Notes: a model not told the origin generated them from the letters alone. Shown: positions 7,962 through 15,745, numbered from the stretch's first letter. The stretch is DNA of 33,328 nt from CAYYNP01 sp964472545 (GCA_964472545.1 CAYYNP010000080.1:1-33328); one strand, 5' to 3'. A program made the numbers and translations.

Positions 7962-8795
7962 CTACAACTCCGCCAGCTTCTCCTGCAAGAACTCGACACA
8001 CTCGGCCACCTCGTCCTCGTCCAGGCCGTGGAGAATCAACGGGCCGTCGAAGCCGACACGCTTTAGCGACGCCAGATAGTAGTCGTAGTCGAGCAGGCCC
8101 TTGCCGGCGGCGATATGGCCGGCGTCGCCGTCGTGGTCGAGGTCCTTGGCGTGGGCCAACGCGATGTCTTTGCCCAACAGGTCGAAGGCCTCACCGAGGA
8201 TCACGTGCATCTGCTTCAGTTCGCCGGCGTGGAACAGGTTGGCCCCGTCGATGATGATCTTCAGCCGCGGGGAGTCGATCGCGTCCAGCAACCGCCGGGC
8301 CCTGGCGGCCGAATCGATCACGTTGTTCACTTCCGGCTCGACGCCGAGGGTCACGTCGCAACGTTCGGCGATTTCCAAGGCCCGGGCCATCGTATCGAGC
8401 AACTGGTCGAAGGCTTCCGGCGTGTCGTTTTCTTCGTGACGGCGCCACATGTGGTCCGGGTCGCGGGTGCCGGTGCAAAGCGTAATCAACGAGGCGCCGA
8501 TCGGCCGGGCCGCTTCGGCGATGGCTTCCAAGCGCCGCAACCCGGCACAACGGACGTCCTCGTTGGGATGGATCATGTTGAACGTGCCGGAAAGCGAGGC
8601 GATGCTGAGTTCGCGCGCGGTCATCTCGGCGGCGATCTGCTCTCGCAACTCCTCTTCTACCCGCTCCGGCATCGACGGCACGCCCGCCGCCGCCATGTTG
8701 AAGTGGACGCACGAGAAGCCGTGCTCGACCACCGTGTCGAGAATCTCCGAGAGCATCGGCCGGCGAAACGTGCCGACGTGGATTCCGAGTTGCAT
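7962..8795 (-). CDS. Sugar phosphate isomerase/epimerase (AP endonuclease 2-type TIM barrel)
   Basis: A 277-residue cytosolic protein of the xylose isomerase-like TIM barrel family (PF01261). The start at 8795 (MQLGIHVGTF) is used because upstream codons in the same frame translate the palindromic repeat at 8819-8878; AGGA lies 11 nt before the ATG. The expected metal-binding carboxylate/histidine set is visible: Glu in 'LGVEPEVNN' (about residue 150), Asp in 'IIIDGANLFHAG' (about 185), His/Asp in 'IALAHAKDLDHDGD' (about 220) and an acidic C-terminal 'HGLDEDE'. Relatives interconvert ketoses or inositol-derived sugars; the exact substrate cannot be read from sequence. It lies downstream of the heparinase-like gene and is separated from it by the repeat. 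Confidence 0.8.
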   Translation of the reverse strand: MQLGIHVGTFRRPMLSEILDTVVEHGFSCVHFNMAAAGVPSMPERVEEELREQIAAEMTARELSIASLSGTFNMIHPNEDVRCAGLRRLEAIAEAARPIGASLITLCTGTRDPDHMWRRHEENDTPEAFDQLLDTMARALEIAERCDVTLGVEPEVNNVIDSAARARRLLDAIDSPRLKIIIDGANLFHAGELKQMHVILGEAFDLLGKDIALAHAKDLDHDGDAGHIAAGKGLLDYDYYLASLKRVGFDGPLILHGLDEDEVAECVEFLQEKLAEL

Positions 8796-8818
8796 CGTAT
8801 TGGCGTTCCTGCTTTTTG

Positions 8819-8878
8819 ATAGTAGGCGTCTCGCTCCGCGAGACGCAGTGACATCTCGCGGAGCGAGATGACTACTAT
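8819..8878. repeat. 60-bp double-hairpin palindromic repeat, copy 1
   Basis: The element begins atagtagg and ends actactat. It contains two hairpins, each with a 3-nt loop: gcgtctcgc (8826-8834) with gcgagacgc (8838-8846), and atctcgc (8853-8859) with gcgagat (8863-8869). The two halves are also near reverse complements of each other, so the whole can fold as one long stem or as two small ones. It lies between the stop of the heparinase-like gene (8882) and the start of the isomerase gene (8795). A second intact copy is at 23641-23694. Confidence 0.8.
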
Positions 8879-8881
8879 GAC

Positions 8882-11245
8882 TTATTCCTCCGCGCAAACC
8901 CGCGCGATCTCCTTCCCGTCTGCCTCGCGCCGCGACACTCGAATCTCGCCGACGTCGATAGGCAACTGCACTTCAGCCACTTGTCCATCGGGCAATTCCG
9001 CCGTGAGAAAGTAACCGCCGTCGATCTTCTTCAGTTCGGCTTTGTGCGGGGGCTCTTCGCCGATCCGGTGCGGGCGATACAATGTCACAAATTCGACCGT
9101 ACGGCTCTTGCCCGGCGTGGTGCCGGTCAGATGCCACTCGCGAAGCGAAATCCGTTGCCGAGGGTTCGGATCATACTCGTTGGTTTGCGTGAAGGTCAAG
9201 CCTTCCGGGGCGAGGAAAGAGACATCGCAACCGGCCTTACCGACGCGGAGTCGGATGTTGTCCTGATCGAGAACGTCGAACTTCTCGACCGCGTGCAACC
9301 AATACGCGAAGCTCGACTCCTGCCGCGCGGCCAGCCGGTCGTAGACCACGACCAACTCCGGCTTGACGAAGATCACCGCCCGGGTGAAACGGTCGAGTTG
9401 CCGATCTTCGTCGACGTCGGCGCCGGTACGATAGGCCTCGGCGGCCTCGCCGACGACCACGTCGATCGCCGGCGTCGTCTCAAAGGCCGTGATGCGGCCC
9501 TGCGAGGCGGCCGAATGGGCAAGCTGGCCGCGGCCGTCGACCGTGATGCAGTTGACCGATCGCGTGCTCCACATCCAGTTGCGATGGTGGGCGCTGCCGT
9601 AGATGTCGCGATAGCCGCTGCGGATCAACAGCCGGCTGCCGTAGGCCCAGAGCAGAAACGAGTTGTTGGCCTCGTAGCCGTGCGACTGGGTGCCGAACGC
9701 GCTCGACTTGAAGACCACTTGCACGCTCTCGTCTGCGTCTAACAACGACGTATTGAGACACGCCTGCCCGGTGCCGCGAAACAGCCGCGACGTGGGCAGA
9801 TCGTCCGGCGGCGTCGGCTCGACCTCCGGCAGCGTCCCCCGCACGAACCCCACGTAGCCCGATTGCTCGCTGGGGCCGCCCAGCGTCTCGACGTACCACT
9901 GCCAATGTCCGTTACCGGCCTGGGCGGCAACTTGGCTGACAAGCGAGAGGTTGCTTCGCGAGGTCCGCTTCGCCACCAGATCGCCAAAACCGCCGCCCAC
10001 TTTGCCCGGCGGCATCAGGTAGATCGGATAATACCCCACGCGGGCGAAATACGGCTTGTCGTAGGCGTCGACGTCCATCGCCGAGCGCATCACGTCGGCC
10101 CACCAGGTGAACCGGCCGATGTAGCTGCTCCAGTAGCCGGCGCCCTCGTGCCAGCCGCCGTCGTCGTCGCACCAAACCGGGTAGGTGTTGTAGAAGACGT
10201 GCATGGCGAAGTCGACCCAATCGTCGGCCCCTTCGATCTCGCCCGCAAAGGCGATCCCCACCTCGCCCAGGAAGTGCCACGCCCGATTGCTGTGGCTGGA
10301 ATACGGCCGCCAGAGATGCCGCGGGCAGAGGTGCCGATACATCTCCTCACCGCGGATCTGCATCACGCGGCGGCACGCCTTACGCTCTTCCTCGCTGAGC
10401 AAGTCGTAGACGAAAGTGTACGTCCGCGAGAAGTAGTAGGCGTATGGCATGCCCGCCTCGTCGTTGTAGCGATAGCCGGTCGCGCCGACGGGATCCCACT
10501 TGGCGCAGTCCGTCAAGATCCGCCGGGCGAGCTGGCCGTATTCGTCCTTGCCGCCGAGCAGCCGGGTGAAGGCCAAGGTGGCGGCGCCGTCCAGGGCGGC
10601 GATCGTGTAAGTGCGATTTCCCCACCAGATCTTCCGCCACTCTTCGCTCAGCCGCTCGACCGAGGCGGGATATTTTGGCGGCTCATCGGTGGGCGGGGGG
10701 TTCTTCAGCAAGCCCTCGCAGCGATCCACCAGCTTCCCAAACCGATCGTTCATCTCGCCCGCGGCCAATTCACGCAATCGCGGCACGTCTTCCGGGCGGA
10801 CGAAGAGCCGAGGATGCGACTTGGGAATCCGACGCAGCAGTTCTTCGCGTGGCGGCATGGGCATCGCCGCGGCACGCTCGGGGATTGTGATCTTCCGCGA
10901 TTGGCTCCAATTCGTCGTGTTACCGCTGTCGTCGACGCCGCGATAACGCCAGACGTATTTCCCAGGGGGGAGGGTCTTCGGCGGGCAGTGGACGTTGAAC
11001 TTCACGTCCGCGGCCCGATACGCGATCGTATTGAAGTCGCCGTCCTGCCCGCACTCGAGTTGCCATGCGACGATCCCCGGCTGCGGCCGCCAACTGAAGC
11101 TCGGGGGATTGACTTCCAAGATGCTTCCGGCAGCGGGACGATAGCCCCATTCCGACTTGGCGGCGGGCCTCTCATCGAGTTCGGTCGCTACGACACCGGC
11201 AGTGCCAAACAGCAACGTCCCAAGCAGTATACAAACGACTCGCAT
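8882..11245 (-). CDS. Secreted heparinase II/III family protein with DUF4962 region
   Basis: A 787-residue exported protein. The ATG at 11245 has AAGGAG 7 nt upstream and starts a signal peptide (MRVVCILLGTLLFGTAGVVATE). Residues about 30-110 form a fibronectin-like/DUF4962 entry region ('GSILEVNPPSFSWRPQPG', 'LPPGKYVWRYRGVDDSGN'). Residues about 130-420 resemble the alpha/alpha-toroid of heparinase II-type polysaccharide lyases, with HSNRAWHFLGEVGIAF and DDDGGWHEGAGYWSSYIGR carrying the His and Tyr positions expected for catalysis. The C-terminal beta-sandwich has 'LLIRSGYRDIYGSAHHRNW' and 'VNCITVDGRGQ', the usual His-rich heparinase II signature. Members eliminate uronic acid-containing polysaccharides such as heparin, alginate or ulvan-like glycans. 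The substrate is unknown here, but sulfatases occur elsewhere in the window. Confidence 0.85.
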   Translation of the reverse strand: MRVVCILLGTLLFGTAGVVATELDERPAAKSEWGYRPAAGSILEVNPPSFSWRPQPGIVAWQLECGQDGDFNTIAYRAADVKFNVHCPPKTLPPGKYVWRYRGVDDSGNTTNWSQSRKITIPERAAAMPMPPREELLRRIPKSHPRLFVRPEDVPRLRELAAGEMNDRFGKLVDRCEGLLKNPPPTDEPPKYPASVERLSEEWRKIWWGNRTYTIAALDGAATLAFTRLLGGKDEYGQLARRILTDCAKWDPVGATGYRYNDEAGMPYAYYFSRTYTFVYDLLSEEERKACRRVMQIRGEEMYRHLCPRHLWRPYSSHSNRAWHFLGEVGIAFAGEIEGADDWVDFAMHVFYNTYPVWCDDDGGWHEGAGYWSSYIGRFTWWADVMRSAMDVDAYDKPYFARVGYYPIYLMPPGKVGGGFGDLVAKRTSRSNLSLVSQVAAQAGNGHWQWYVETLGGPSEQSGYVGFVRGTLPEVEPTPPDDLPTSRLFRGTGQACLNTSLLDADESVQVVFKSSAFGTQSHGYEANNSFLLWAYGSRLLIRSGYRDIYGSAHHRNWMWSTRSVNCITVDGRGQLAHSAASQGRITAFETTPAIDVVVGEAAEAYRTGADVDEDRQLDRFTRAVIFVKPELVVVYDRLAARQESSFAYWLHAVEKFDVLDQDNIRLRVGKAGCDVSFLAPEGLTFTQTNEYDPNPRQRISLREWHLTGTTPGKSRTVEFVTLYRPHRIGEEPPHKAELKKIDGGYFLTAELPDGQVAEVQLPIDVGEIRVSRREADGKEIARVCAEE

Positions 11246-11320
11246 GGATGGACTCCTTACGCTGCGTGTTGTGTGAGCTTCTCACTTGTGCTTCGTGCTG
11301 TGCGAGTTTCTCGAGTGTCC

Positions 11321-11399
11321 CTAGCCGTGGGCGGTAGCCCACGGACGGTTCAGAGCGCACCCTACCGCCAACCATCCGTGGGCTTCCGCCCTCGGCTAG
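11321..11399. repeat. Inverted repeat with ctagccg...cggctag ends
   Basis: The 5' arm 11321-11350 (ctagccgtgggcggtagccc then acggacggtt) and the 3' arm 11370-11399 are complementary at about 27 of 30 positions with a 19-nt loop. It is the main content of the 187-bp gap between the sigma-factor gene and the heparinase-like gene, both on the minus strand. It could form a strong hairpin in their shared transcript and act as a terminator or processing site. Confidence 0.7.
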
Positions 11400-11432
11400 C
11401 GCTCGACTCGTGCGCGTCTTCCCTCCCCTCCG

Positions 11433-12059
11433 CTAATGCGAATGATGACCCCGCGCCACCTGCGTCGTCTCGTCGCCGAAGTGGCGGGTGAGGCGCTCGC
11501 GGAGCATCAGGCGTGCTCGCAATAAGCGGACCTTGACGTTCGAGGGCGTGAGATCCAGCGCCTCGGCGGCTTCGGCGGTGGAAAGGCCCTCCACGTCTCG
11601 CAGCACGAAGACCAGGCGGTACTTGTCGTCGAGTTCTCCCAGTGCCTCGTTCAACAACCGCTGCGTTTCGCGTTGCGAGGCGATCTCCTCGGGCGTGGCC
11701 TGCCATTGGGCGATGTATTGCGGGTGGGGCAGGTGCTCGTCGCCGTCGTCGGAGCCCTCCTCGGCCAACGGCAGCGTCTGCCGCCGCCGATTCCGCCGCA
11801 GCAGGGCCAGGGCATGGTTCGTGGCGACCCGCGTCAGCCACGTCGAGAACTTCGCTTCCTCTCGAAAGCCGTCGATCTTCTCGATCACGCTGAGGAACGT
11901 CTGCTGTACCACCTCCTCCGCATCGGCCGCTTGTCCGGTAATCCGCAGCGCCAGCCCGTACACCCGCCGTTCGTGCCGGGAGACCAGCGCCTCGAAGGCG
12001 TCGTAGTCGCCGCGCTTGGCACGGTGGACTAACGGGCGGTCGTCGTCGGAAGTGGGCAT
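11433..12059 (-). CDS. ECF-type RNA polymerase sigma factor
   Basis: A 208-residue sigma-70 family protein of the extracytoplasmic function type. Region 2 is clear ('RGDYDAFEALVSRHERRVYGLAL', 'DAEEVVQQTFLSV', 'FSTWLTRVATNHAL'; about residues 12-90). Region 4 has 'LGELDDKYRLVFVLRDVEG' and the helix-turn-helix 'STAEAAEALDLTPSNVKVRL' (about 140-190). The start at 12059 (MPTSDDDRPLV) is used because codons upstream only translate a heptanucleotide repeat (12071-12105). The protein ends in a short His-containing tail, RGHHSH. No anti-sigma or zinc-finger partner is adjacent: the next gene downstream is the heparinase-like gene, beyond a strong hairpin. Its regulon cannot be predicted; a sugar- or glycan-related stimulus is one possibility from context. 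Confidence 0.9.
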   Translation of the reverse strand: MPTSDDDRPLVHRAKRGDYDAFEALVSRHERRVYGLALRITGQAADAEEVVQQTFLSVIEKIDGFREEAKFSTWLTRVATNHALALLRRNRRRQTLPLAEEGSDDGDEHLPHPQYIAQWQATPEEIASQRETQRLLNEALGELDDKYRLVFVLRDVEGLSTAEAAEALDLTPSNVKVRLLRARLMLRERLTRHFGDETTQVARGHHSH

Positions 12060-12070
12060 GGGCGGTAGAT

Positions 12071-12105
12071 AGTACGCAGTATGCAGTAGGCAGTATGCAG
12101 TGGGC
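12071..12105. repeat. Five tandem heptanucleotide repeats (AGTAxGC type)
   Basis: Five consecutive 7-bp units read agtacgc, agtatgc, agtaggc, agtatgc and agtgggc, directly upstream of the sigma-factor start codon. An oppositely oriented set of the same units lies at 12355-12375. The unit length is not a multiple of three and the array is outside coding sequence. Confidence 0.8.
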
Positions 12106-12354
12106 CGTCTCACCTGCGGATCAATGGGAGGGTGCTCAATGACGATTGTGGCGGAAAGATGGGGGAATTACCATAGAAGATACGGAGAACTTGGAGGAAG
12201 TCGGCGGGCCCGCCCCAAACGCCGGGGAAGCCGGTGCCTGTCCAAAGTCCCCAATCTTACGTTGGGATCCCCGTCTCTTCTGTATTGATTCTCACACTTC
12301 CGGAAACGATCTCAAAATCCGGGCTCACAGCCAACCAACGATCCACCGCCTGCT
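12106..12354. other. Gene-free 249-bp segment between inverted heptad arrays
   Basis: No gene is recognisable here. The segment contains a fragment of the ggtgcctgtcc repeat (12234-12251; compare 3253-3315). Because the heptad arrays on either side are inverted relative to each other, the whole of 12071-12375 could form a long stem-loop. Any promoter for the sigma-factor gene must lie in this segment or inside the right-hand array. Confidence 0.5.
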
Positions 12355-12375
12355 GCATACTGCCTACTGCCTACT
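12355..12375. repeat. Three inverted heptanucleotide repeats at the aldolase stop codon
   Basis: The units gcatact, gcctact and gcctact are the reverse complement of those at 12071-12105. The last unit overlaps the TAG stop of the class II aldolase gene (12371-12373), so the array starts exactly where that gene ends. Confidence 0.75.
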
Positions 12376-13024
12376 CTTCCATCATCTTCACCCGATGCTG
12401 CGGGGCCGCCAGCGACATCAAGTCGACTTCCTGCTCGGGCGTGAGCAACTGGGGCTTTCCGACGATCGTGGCGGCAACCAGCGACTTGGCGGCGTCTTCG
12501 GCCACCAGGCAGCGATAGAAGGCCTGTTTCATGTTCACGCCCAGGCAGCAGACGCCGTGGTTGCACATGAAGATCGTGTCGGCCTCTTTGGCCGCGTCGG
12601 AGACCAGGCCGGCCAAGATATCCGTGGTCGGCGTAACGTAGGGCACCGTCGCCCGGCTGCCCAGGTCGTTGATGAACTCGGCGAACATCGGCATGTTGTG
12701 GAAATCGATGCCCGCGCTGACCACGCCGCAAAGCCACGGCGAATGCGTATGGAAGACGGCTTCGACCTCCGGCCGCACGCGGTAGACGCCCAGGTGCATG
12801 TTGACTTCCGAGGTCGGTTTGTGTGGGCCCTCGAGTTGCTTGCCGGTGGCCAAATCCATGCCGCAGAGGTCGTCCGGGCCCATGTCGTCCATGGCAAATC
12901 CGCTGGGCTTCATCCAGACGACGTCGCCTTCCCGCGTGCTGATGTTGCCGCCGGCACCGACGACCAGTCCCCGTTCGTATATCTGCCGGCCGTAGTCGAC
13001 CAGTTGCTCTTTCGCCGATGCCAT
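12371..13024 (-). CDS. Class II aldolase/adducin family protein
   Basis: A 217-residue zinc-dependent aldolase of the FucA/AraD fold. The start at 13024 (MASAKEQLVDYG) has AGGA 8 nt upstream. The family motifs occur in order: 'VVGAGGNISTR' (substrate phosphate loop, about residues 22-32), 'KPSG' (about 39), 'TSEVNMHLG' with the catalytic Glu (about 72), 'FHTHSPW' with the first two zinc histidines (about 91-95), and 'CNHGVCCLG' with the third (about 155). Members cleave fuculose-1-phosphate, rhamnulose-1-phosphate or similar ketose phosphates into dihydroxyacetone phosphate and an aldehyde; some decarboxylate or epimerise instead. It follows dehydrogenase 1 by 57 bp in the same operon, so it may cleave the product of the dehydrogenase and isomerase steps. 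Confidence 0.88.
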   Translation of the reverse strand: MASAKEQLVDYGRQIYERGLVVGAGGNISTREGDVVWMKPSGFAMDDMGPDDLCGMDLATGKQLEGPHKPTSEVNMHLGVYRVRPEVEAVFHTHSPWLCGVVSAGIDFHNMPMFAEFINDLGSRATVPYVTPTTDILAGLVSDAAKEADTIFMCNHGVCCLGVNMKQAFYRCLVAEDAAKSLVAATIVGKPQLLTPEQEVDLMSLAAPQHRVKMMEE

Positions 13025-13081
13025 GGGGTTGTCCTGTCGTTGTGTGAGAGTGTGTTGTTGCGTGCTCGGGTGAAAATGCAC

Positions 13082-14125
13082 TTACCCGTGCGGATGCACG
13101 ATGATCTTCATCCCCTGCCGGCTCTCCATCGTCTGGAAGGCCTCGTTGATGTCGTCCAGTGGGAAGTGGTGCGTGATGATCGGTTCGGTGCGGACCATGC
13201 CGGCTTCGAGCATCCGAGCGGCCAACTCGTGATGCCGCGGCACACAGCCGTGCGAACCGGTGACGAAACACTCCTTGTAGTGGATCGTGTTCGAGAGGAC
13301 CGACATCCGCCGGGCGTCTTTGCCCAGCCCGCCGAAGAGGTTGACGTAGCCGCGATGGGCCACCATCTCGATCGCCTGCTCGTGGACGTCGACCGAGCCA
13401 CAGGTGGTGATCACCACGTCGGGCCCCACGCCGTCGGTCTCCTCGAGGCAGCGGGCGACCATGTCCTCTTTGCCCGAGTCGATGTAGACGTCGGCGCCGT
13501 ACTTCTTGGCGATCTCCATCCGCTTGGCGCTCCGCTGTACGGCGATCACCTTGACCGCCCCCATCACGCGGGCGGCGTCGATCATCATGCAGCCGATCGG
13601 GCCCATGCCGATCAGCGCCACCGTCTTGCCCAGCGACATGCCGACCAACTCGAACCCGTTGATCGCACAGGCCAGCGGCTCGGCCAGCGCGGCGACGTCG
13701 AAATCGAGCTTATCGGAGAATGGAGTGACGGGACCCTCCTCGAGCACCAGCCGCGAGAGTTCCATGTACTCGGCAAACCCGCCGGGGATCTGGTAGCCGA
13801 CGGCGTAGTTGATCGAGCAGTTGTTGCCCAGGCCGTTGCGGCACCAGGAACACTGCCCACACGGCACGTCGGCCCCCAGGGCGATCCGCTGGCCTTCCTT
13901 GACCCGGCGGACGTTCTTGCCCACCTTGACGACCGTGCCGGCGATTTCGTGGCCGATGATCGTGGGCGGTTTTACGCGCGGGTTGCCGTGGTGGAAGATC
14001 CGCAGATCGGACCCGCAGACGGCGACCGCCTCGACCTTCAACAAGGCCGAGTCGTCGCCGATTTGCGGGTCGTCGACTTCGCGGACGACCATCTTTTCCA
14101 GTGCTTCAAAGACGGCGGCTTTCAT
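13082..14125 (-). CDS. Zinc-dependent alcohol/polyol dehydrogenase 1 (MDR family)
   Basis: A 347-residue NAD(P)-dependent medium-chain dehydrogenase. It has the catalytic zinc site Cys in 'AVCGSDLRIFHHG' (about residue 37) and 'IIGHEIAGTV' (His-Glu about 59-60). A full structural zinc lobe is present in 'PCGQCSWCRNGLGNNC' (about 85-100), and the nucleotide-binding loop is 'ALIGMGPIGCMMIDAARVMG' (about 170-190). The closest general types are sorbitol, threonine or other polyol dehydrogenases; substrate assignment is not possible. The ATG at 14125 has only a weak GAGAAAG upstream. It lies 72 bp after dehydrogenase 2. A copy of its first 66 bases, with about 3 mismatches, is found at 16032-16097. 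Confidence 0.9.
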   Translation of the reverse strand: MKAAVFEALEKMVVREVDDPQIGDDSALLKVEAVAVCGSDLRIFHHGNPRVKPPTIIGHEIAGTVVKVGKNVRRVKEGQRIALGADVPCGQCSWCRNGLGNNCSINYAVGYQIPGGFAEYMELSRLVLEEGPVTPFSDKLDFDVAALAEPLACAINGFELVGMSLGKTVALIGMGPIGCMMIDAARVMGAVKVIAVQRSAKRMEIAKKYGADVYIDSGKEDMVARCLEETDGVGPDVVITTCGSVDVHEQAIEMVAHRGYVNLFGGLGKDARRMSVLSNTIHYKECFVTGSHGCVPRHHELAARMLEAGMVRTEPIITHHFPLDDINEAFQTMESRQGMKIIVHPHG

Positions 14126-14197
14126 GGGGGGGCTTTCTCTGTTTCGGAACGGTTATTTGTTTGTCTCATTGCGATTAGGGTAACAACACTATCTGTA

Positions 14198-15244
14198 TCA
14201 GGGCTCGATCAACACCTTGGCAAAGAACTCGCTCTGATCGCGCATCATTTCCAGCGCCCCCATGGCTCCGTCGAGCGGGATGCGGTGCGAGACGAGCGAA
14301 TCGAGGTCGATCGCGTTGGCGGCCGCGCCGGCCAGCACGGCGCGCCAGTCGTCGTTGTTGCCGGCGGCACTGAAGGCGGAGTTCCAGGTGCCCAGCAGGT
14401 CGAGCTCGCGACGCATCGCCTGGGAAATCAACCCGGCCGGCAGCGTGACGTCGGCCGAAGGGTTGCCCATGATCACCACGCGGCCGCCGACCCGGGCGGC
14501 GGCGATCGCCTGGTTGAGCGTCACCGGCACGCCGGCTCCCTCGACGCAGACCTCGGCGCCCTGGCCGCCGGTCAACTCGTTGACCTTCTCGACCGGGTTG
14601 CCGTCGCGGACGTCGAACGCCGACTCGAAACCGAGCCGCTCGGCCATTTCAAGCTTCTCGGGCACCAGGTCGAAGACGATCACGTCGGCGGCGCCCATCA
14701 TCCGGGCCCACTGAGCGGCCATCAGGCCGATCGGGCCGGCGCCGAAGACCACCACCGTCTCGCCGATGAAACTGCCGCCGGCCCGCTTCAACGCGTGCAG
14801 CGCCACGGCGGCCGGCTCGGTCATCGAGGCGGCCTCCATCGAGACCCCCTCGGGCACCGGCACCAGATTCTTCGGCGGCACGGCGACGTACTCGGCAAAC
14901 GCCCCGTCGCGACGCGAGCCGTAGTAGTCGTAGTCGCTGCACTGCACGTAGTTGCCCAACTCGCACGAAGCGCACTTGCCGCACCACAGCAGCGGGAAGA
15001 CCACCACGCGATCGCCCGGGGCGTACTCGTCGACGCCTTCGCCACAGGCCTCAACGGTACCGGCGAACTCGTGGCCGCAGACCGTGGGGAAATGATACGT
15101 TCCCTTGACGAACGTCCGCGGGATGTCCGACCCACAGACGCCGCAGAAGCCGACGCGTACCAGCACCTCGCTCGGACCGGCGGCCGGTTTGGCAATCTTC
15201 TCCAGCCGCGCTTCGCCGACGGCGTGCAATACCAGGGCGTTCAT
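14198..15244 (-). CDS. Zinc-dependent alcohol/polyol dehydrogenase 2 (MDR family, GatD-like)
   Basis: A 348-residue medium-chain dehydrogenase. The start at 15244 (MNALVLHAVGEARLEK) matches the usual N-terminus of GatD-type proteins and has GGAAG nearby; an in-frame ATG at 15262 is possible. Catalytic zinc ligands are in 'CGVCGSDIPRTFVKGTYHFP' and 'VCGHEFAGTVEACGEG' (about residues 36-65). The structural zinc lobe 'CGKCASCELGNYVQC' is at about 89-103 and the Rossmann loop 'VVFGAGPIGLMAAQWARMMG' at about 160-180. The 'TFVKGTYHFPTVCGHE' stretch resembles galactitol-1-phosphate 5-dehydrogenase. With dehydrogenase 1, RpiB and the epimerase fusion it suggests oxidation of a polyol or sugar phosphate. 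Its first 56 bases are duplicated at 16116-16171. Confidence 0.88.
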   Translation of the reverse strand: MNALVLHAVGEARLEKIAKPAAGPSEVLVRVGFCGVCGSDIPRTFVKGTYHFPTVCGHEFAGTVEACGEGVDEYAPGDRVVVFPLLWCGKCASCELGNYVQCSDYDYYGSRRDGAFAEYVAVPPKNLVPVPEGVSMEAASMTEPAAVALHALKRAGGSFIGETVVVFGAGPIGLMAAQWARMMGAADVIVFDLVPEKLEMAERLGFESAFDVRDGNPVEKVNELTGGQGAEVCVEGAGVPVTLNQAIAAARVGGRVVIMGNPSADVTLPAGLISQAMRRELDLLGTWNSAFSAAGNNDDWRAVLAGAAANAIDLDSLVSHRIPLDGAMGALEMMRDQSEFFAKVLIEP

Positions 15245-15378
15245 TGTAACTTCCAACGTCATGCGGGCTTCTCCCGAGCATGCATCATGTGGCGCAACTA
15301 TTCGCGGTCTAGACGGCAACGCTTTCGGTATCCTCACAATGAGCATCCCCACTCACACAACACCTGCCGGTTCGCGAT

Positions 15379-15402
15379 GGGTGCGGACTCGTCCGCACAC
15401 CC
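15379..15402. other. Small hairpin between membrane-protein and dehydrogenase 2 genes
   Basis: Arms 15379-15387 (gggtgcgga) and 15392-15402 pair around a ctcg loop, with one bulge. It lies in the 222-bp gap downstream of the small membrane protein gene and upstream of dehydrogenase 2 on the minus strand. There is no T-run, so it may be a weak or rho-dependent end, or a leader structure of dehydrogenase 2. Confidence 0.35.
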
Positions 15403-15466
15403 GTCAAGAGTGACAAGCGTTTGGCGTGGCTATTGCCCAGACCGCCTATCTTCTTCTGAATGAGTT

Positions 15467-15745
15467 CTAATGATCGCGGCACTCTAGCAGTGTTTTGTAG
15501 AGTCGCCTGAAGGCGACAACCAGCGCCCCGAGAACGATTCCGAGTTGGATTGCGGAAATTCCTGTACATACAATCAGCAGCGTCGCGGTCACAGCGAAAA
15601 CGATCGCAAGGATAGCAGCGATCAGCATAGCCGATGAGCTCCCGAAGAGGCTGCTTCTTCCCCCCCGATCGATGGGATTGATGGGTTGACACCTTGTTGG
15701 TCTTCTGCGAAAAAATAGGTTTGCGGCAAGCTTCAACTTGTTCAT
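15467..15745 (-). CDS. Small membrane protein of unknown function
   Basis: A 92-residue protein. The start at 15745 (MNKLKLAANLFFRRRP) has a strong AAGGAG 8 nt upstream, better than the ATG at 15811. The N-terminal third is basic and Arg-rich. Two hydrophobic segments follow, about residues 38-60 (MLIAAILAIVFAVTATLLIV) and 63-78 (SAIQLGIVLGALVVAF), then a short basic C-terminus. The sequence is lower in GC than its neighbours. No family is recognised. It interrupts the metabolic operon between the fusion gene and dehydrogenase 2, next to the duplication scar, so it may have been inserted there. Confidence 0.65.
   Translation of the reverse strand: MNKLKLAANLFFRRRPTRCQPINPIDRGGRSSLFGSSSAMLIAAILAIVFAVTATLLIVCTGISAIQLGIVLGALVVAFRRLYKTLLECRDH

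Noticed and set aside
12071..12105. Possible CRISPR-like short repeat array
   Set aside because: Units are 7 bp, contiguous and without spacers, so it is a simple heptad tandem repeat.
12060..12113. Longer N-terminus of the ECF sigma factor
   Set aside because: The extra residues (PTAYCLLHTAYYL) are a translation of the heptanucleotide repeat array.
12146..15463. Plus-strand open frame of 1105 codons
   Set aside because: It is antisense to the aldolase and both dehydrogenase genes, with His/Arg/Asp-rich low-information sequence and no ribosome-binding site. It results from high GC at third codon positions.
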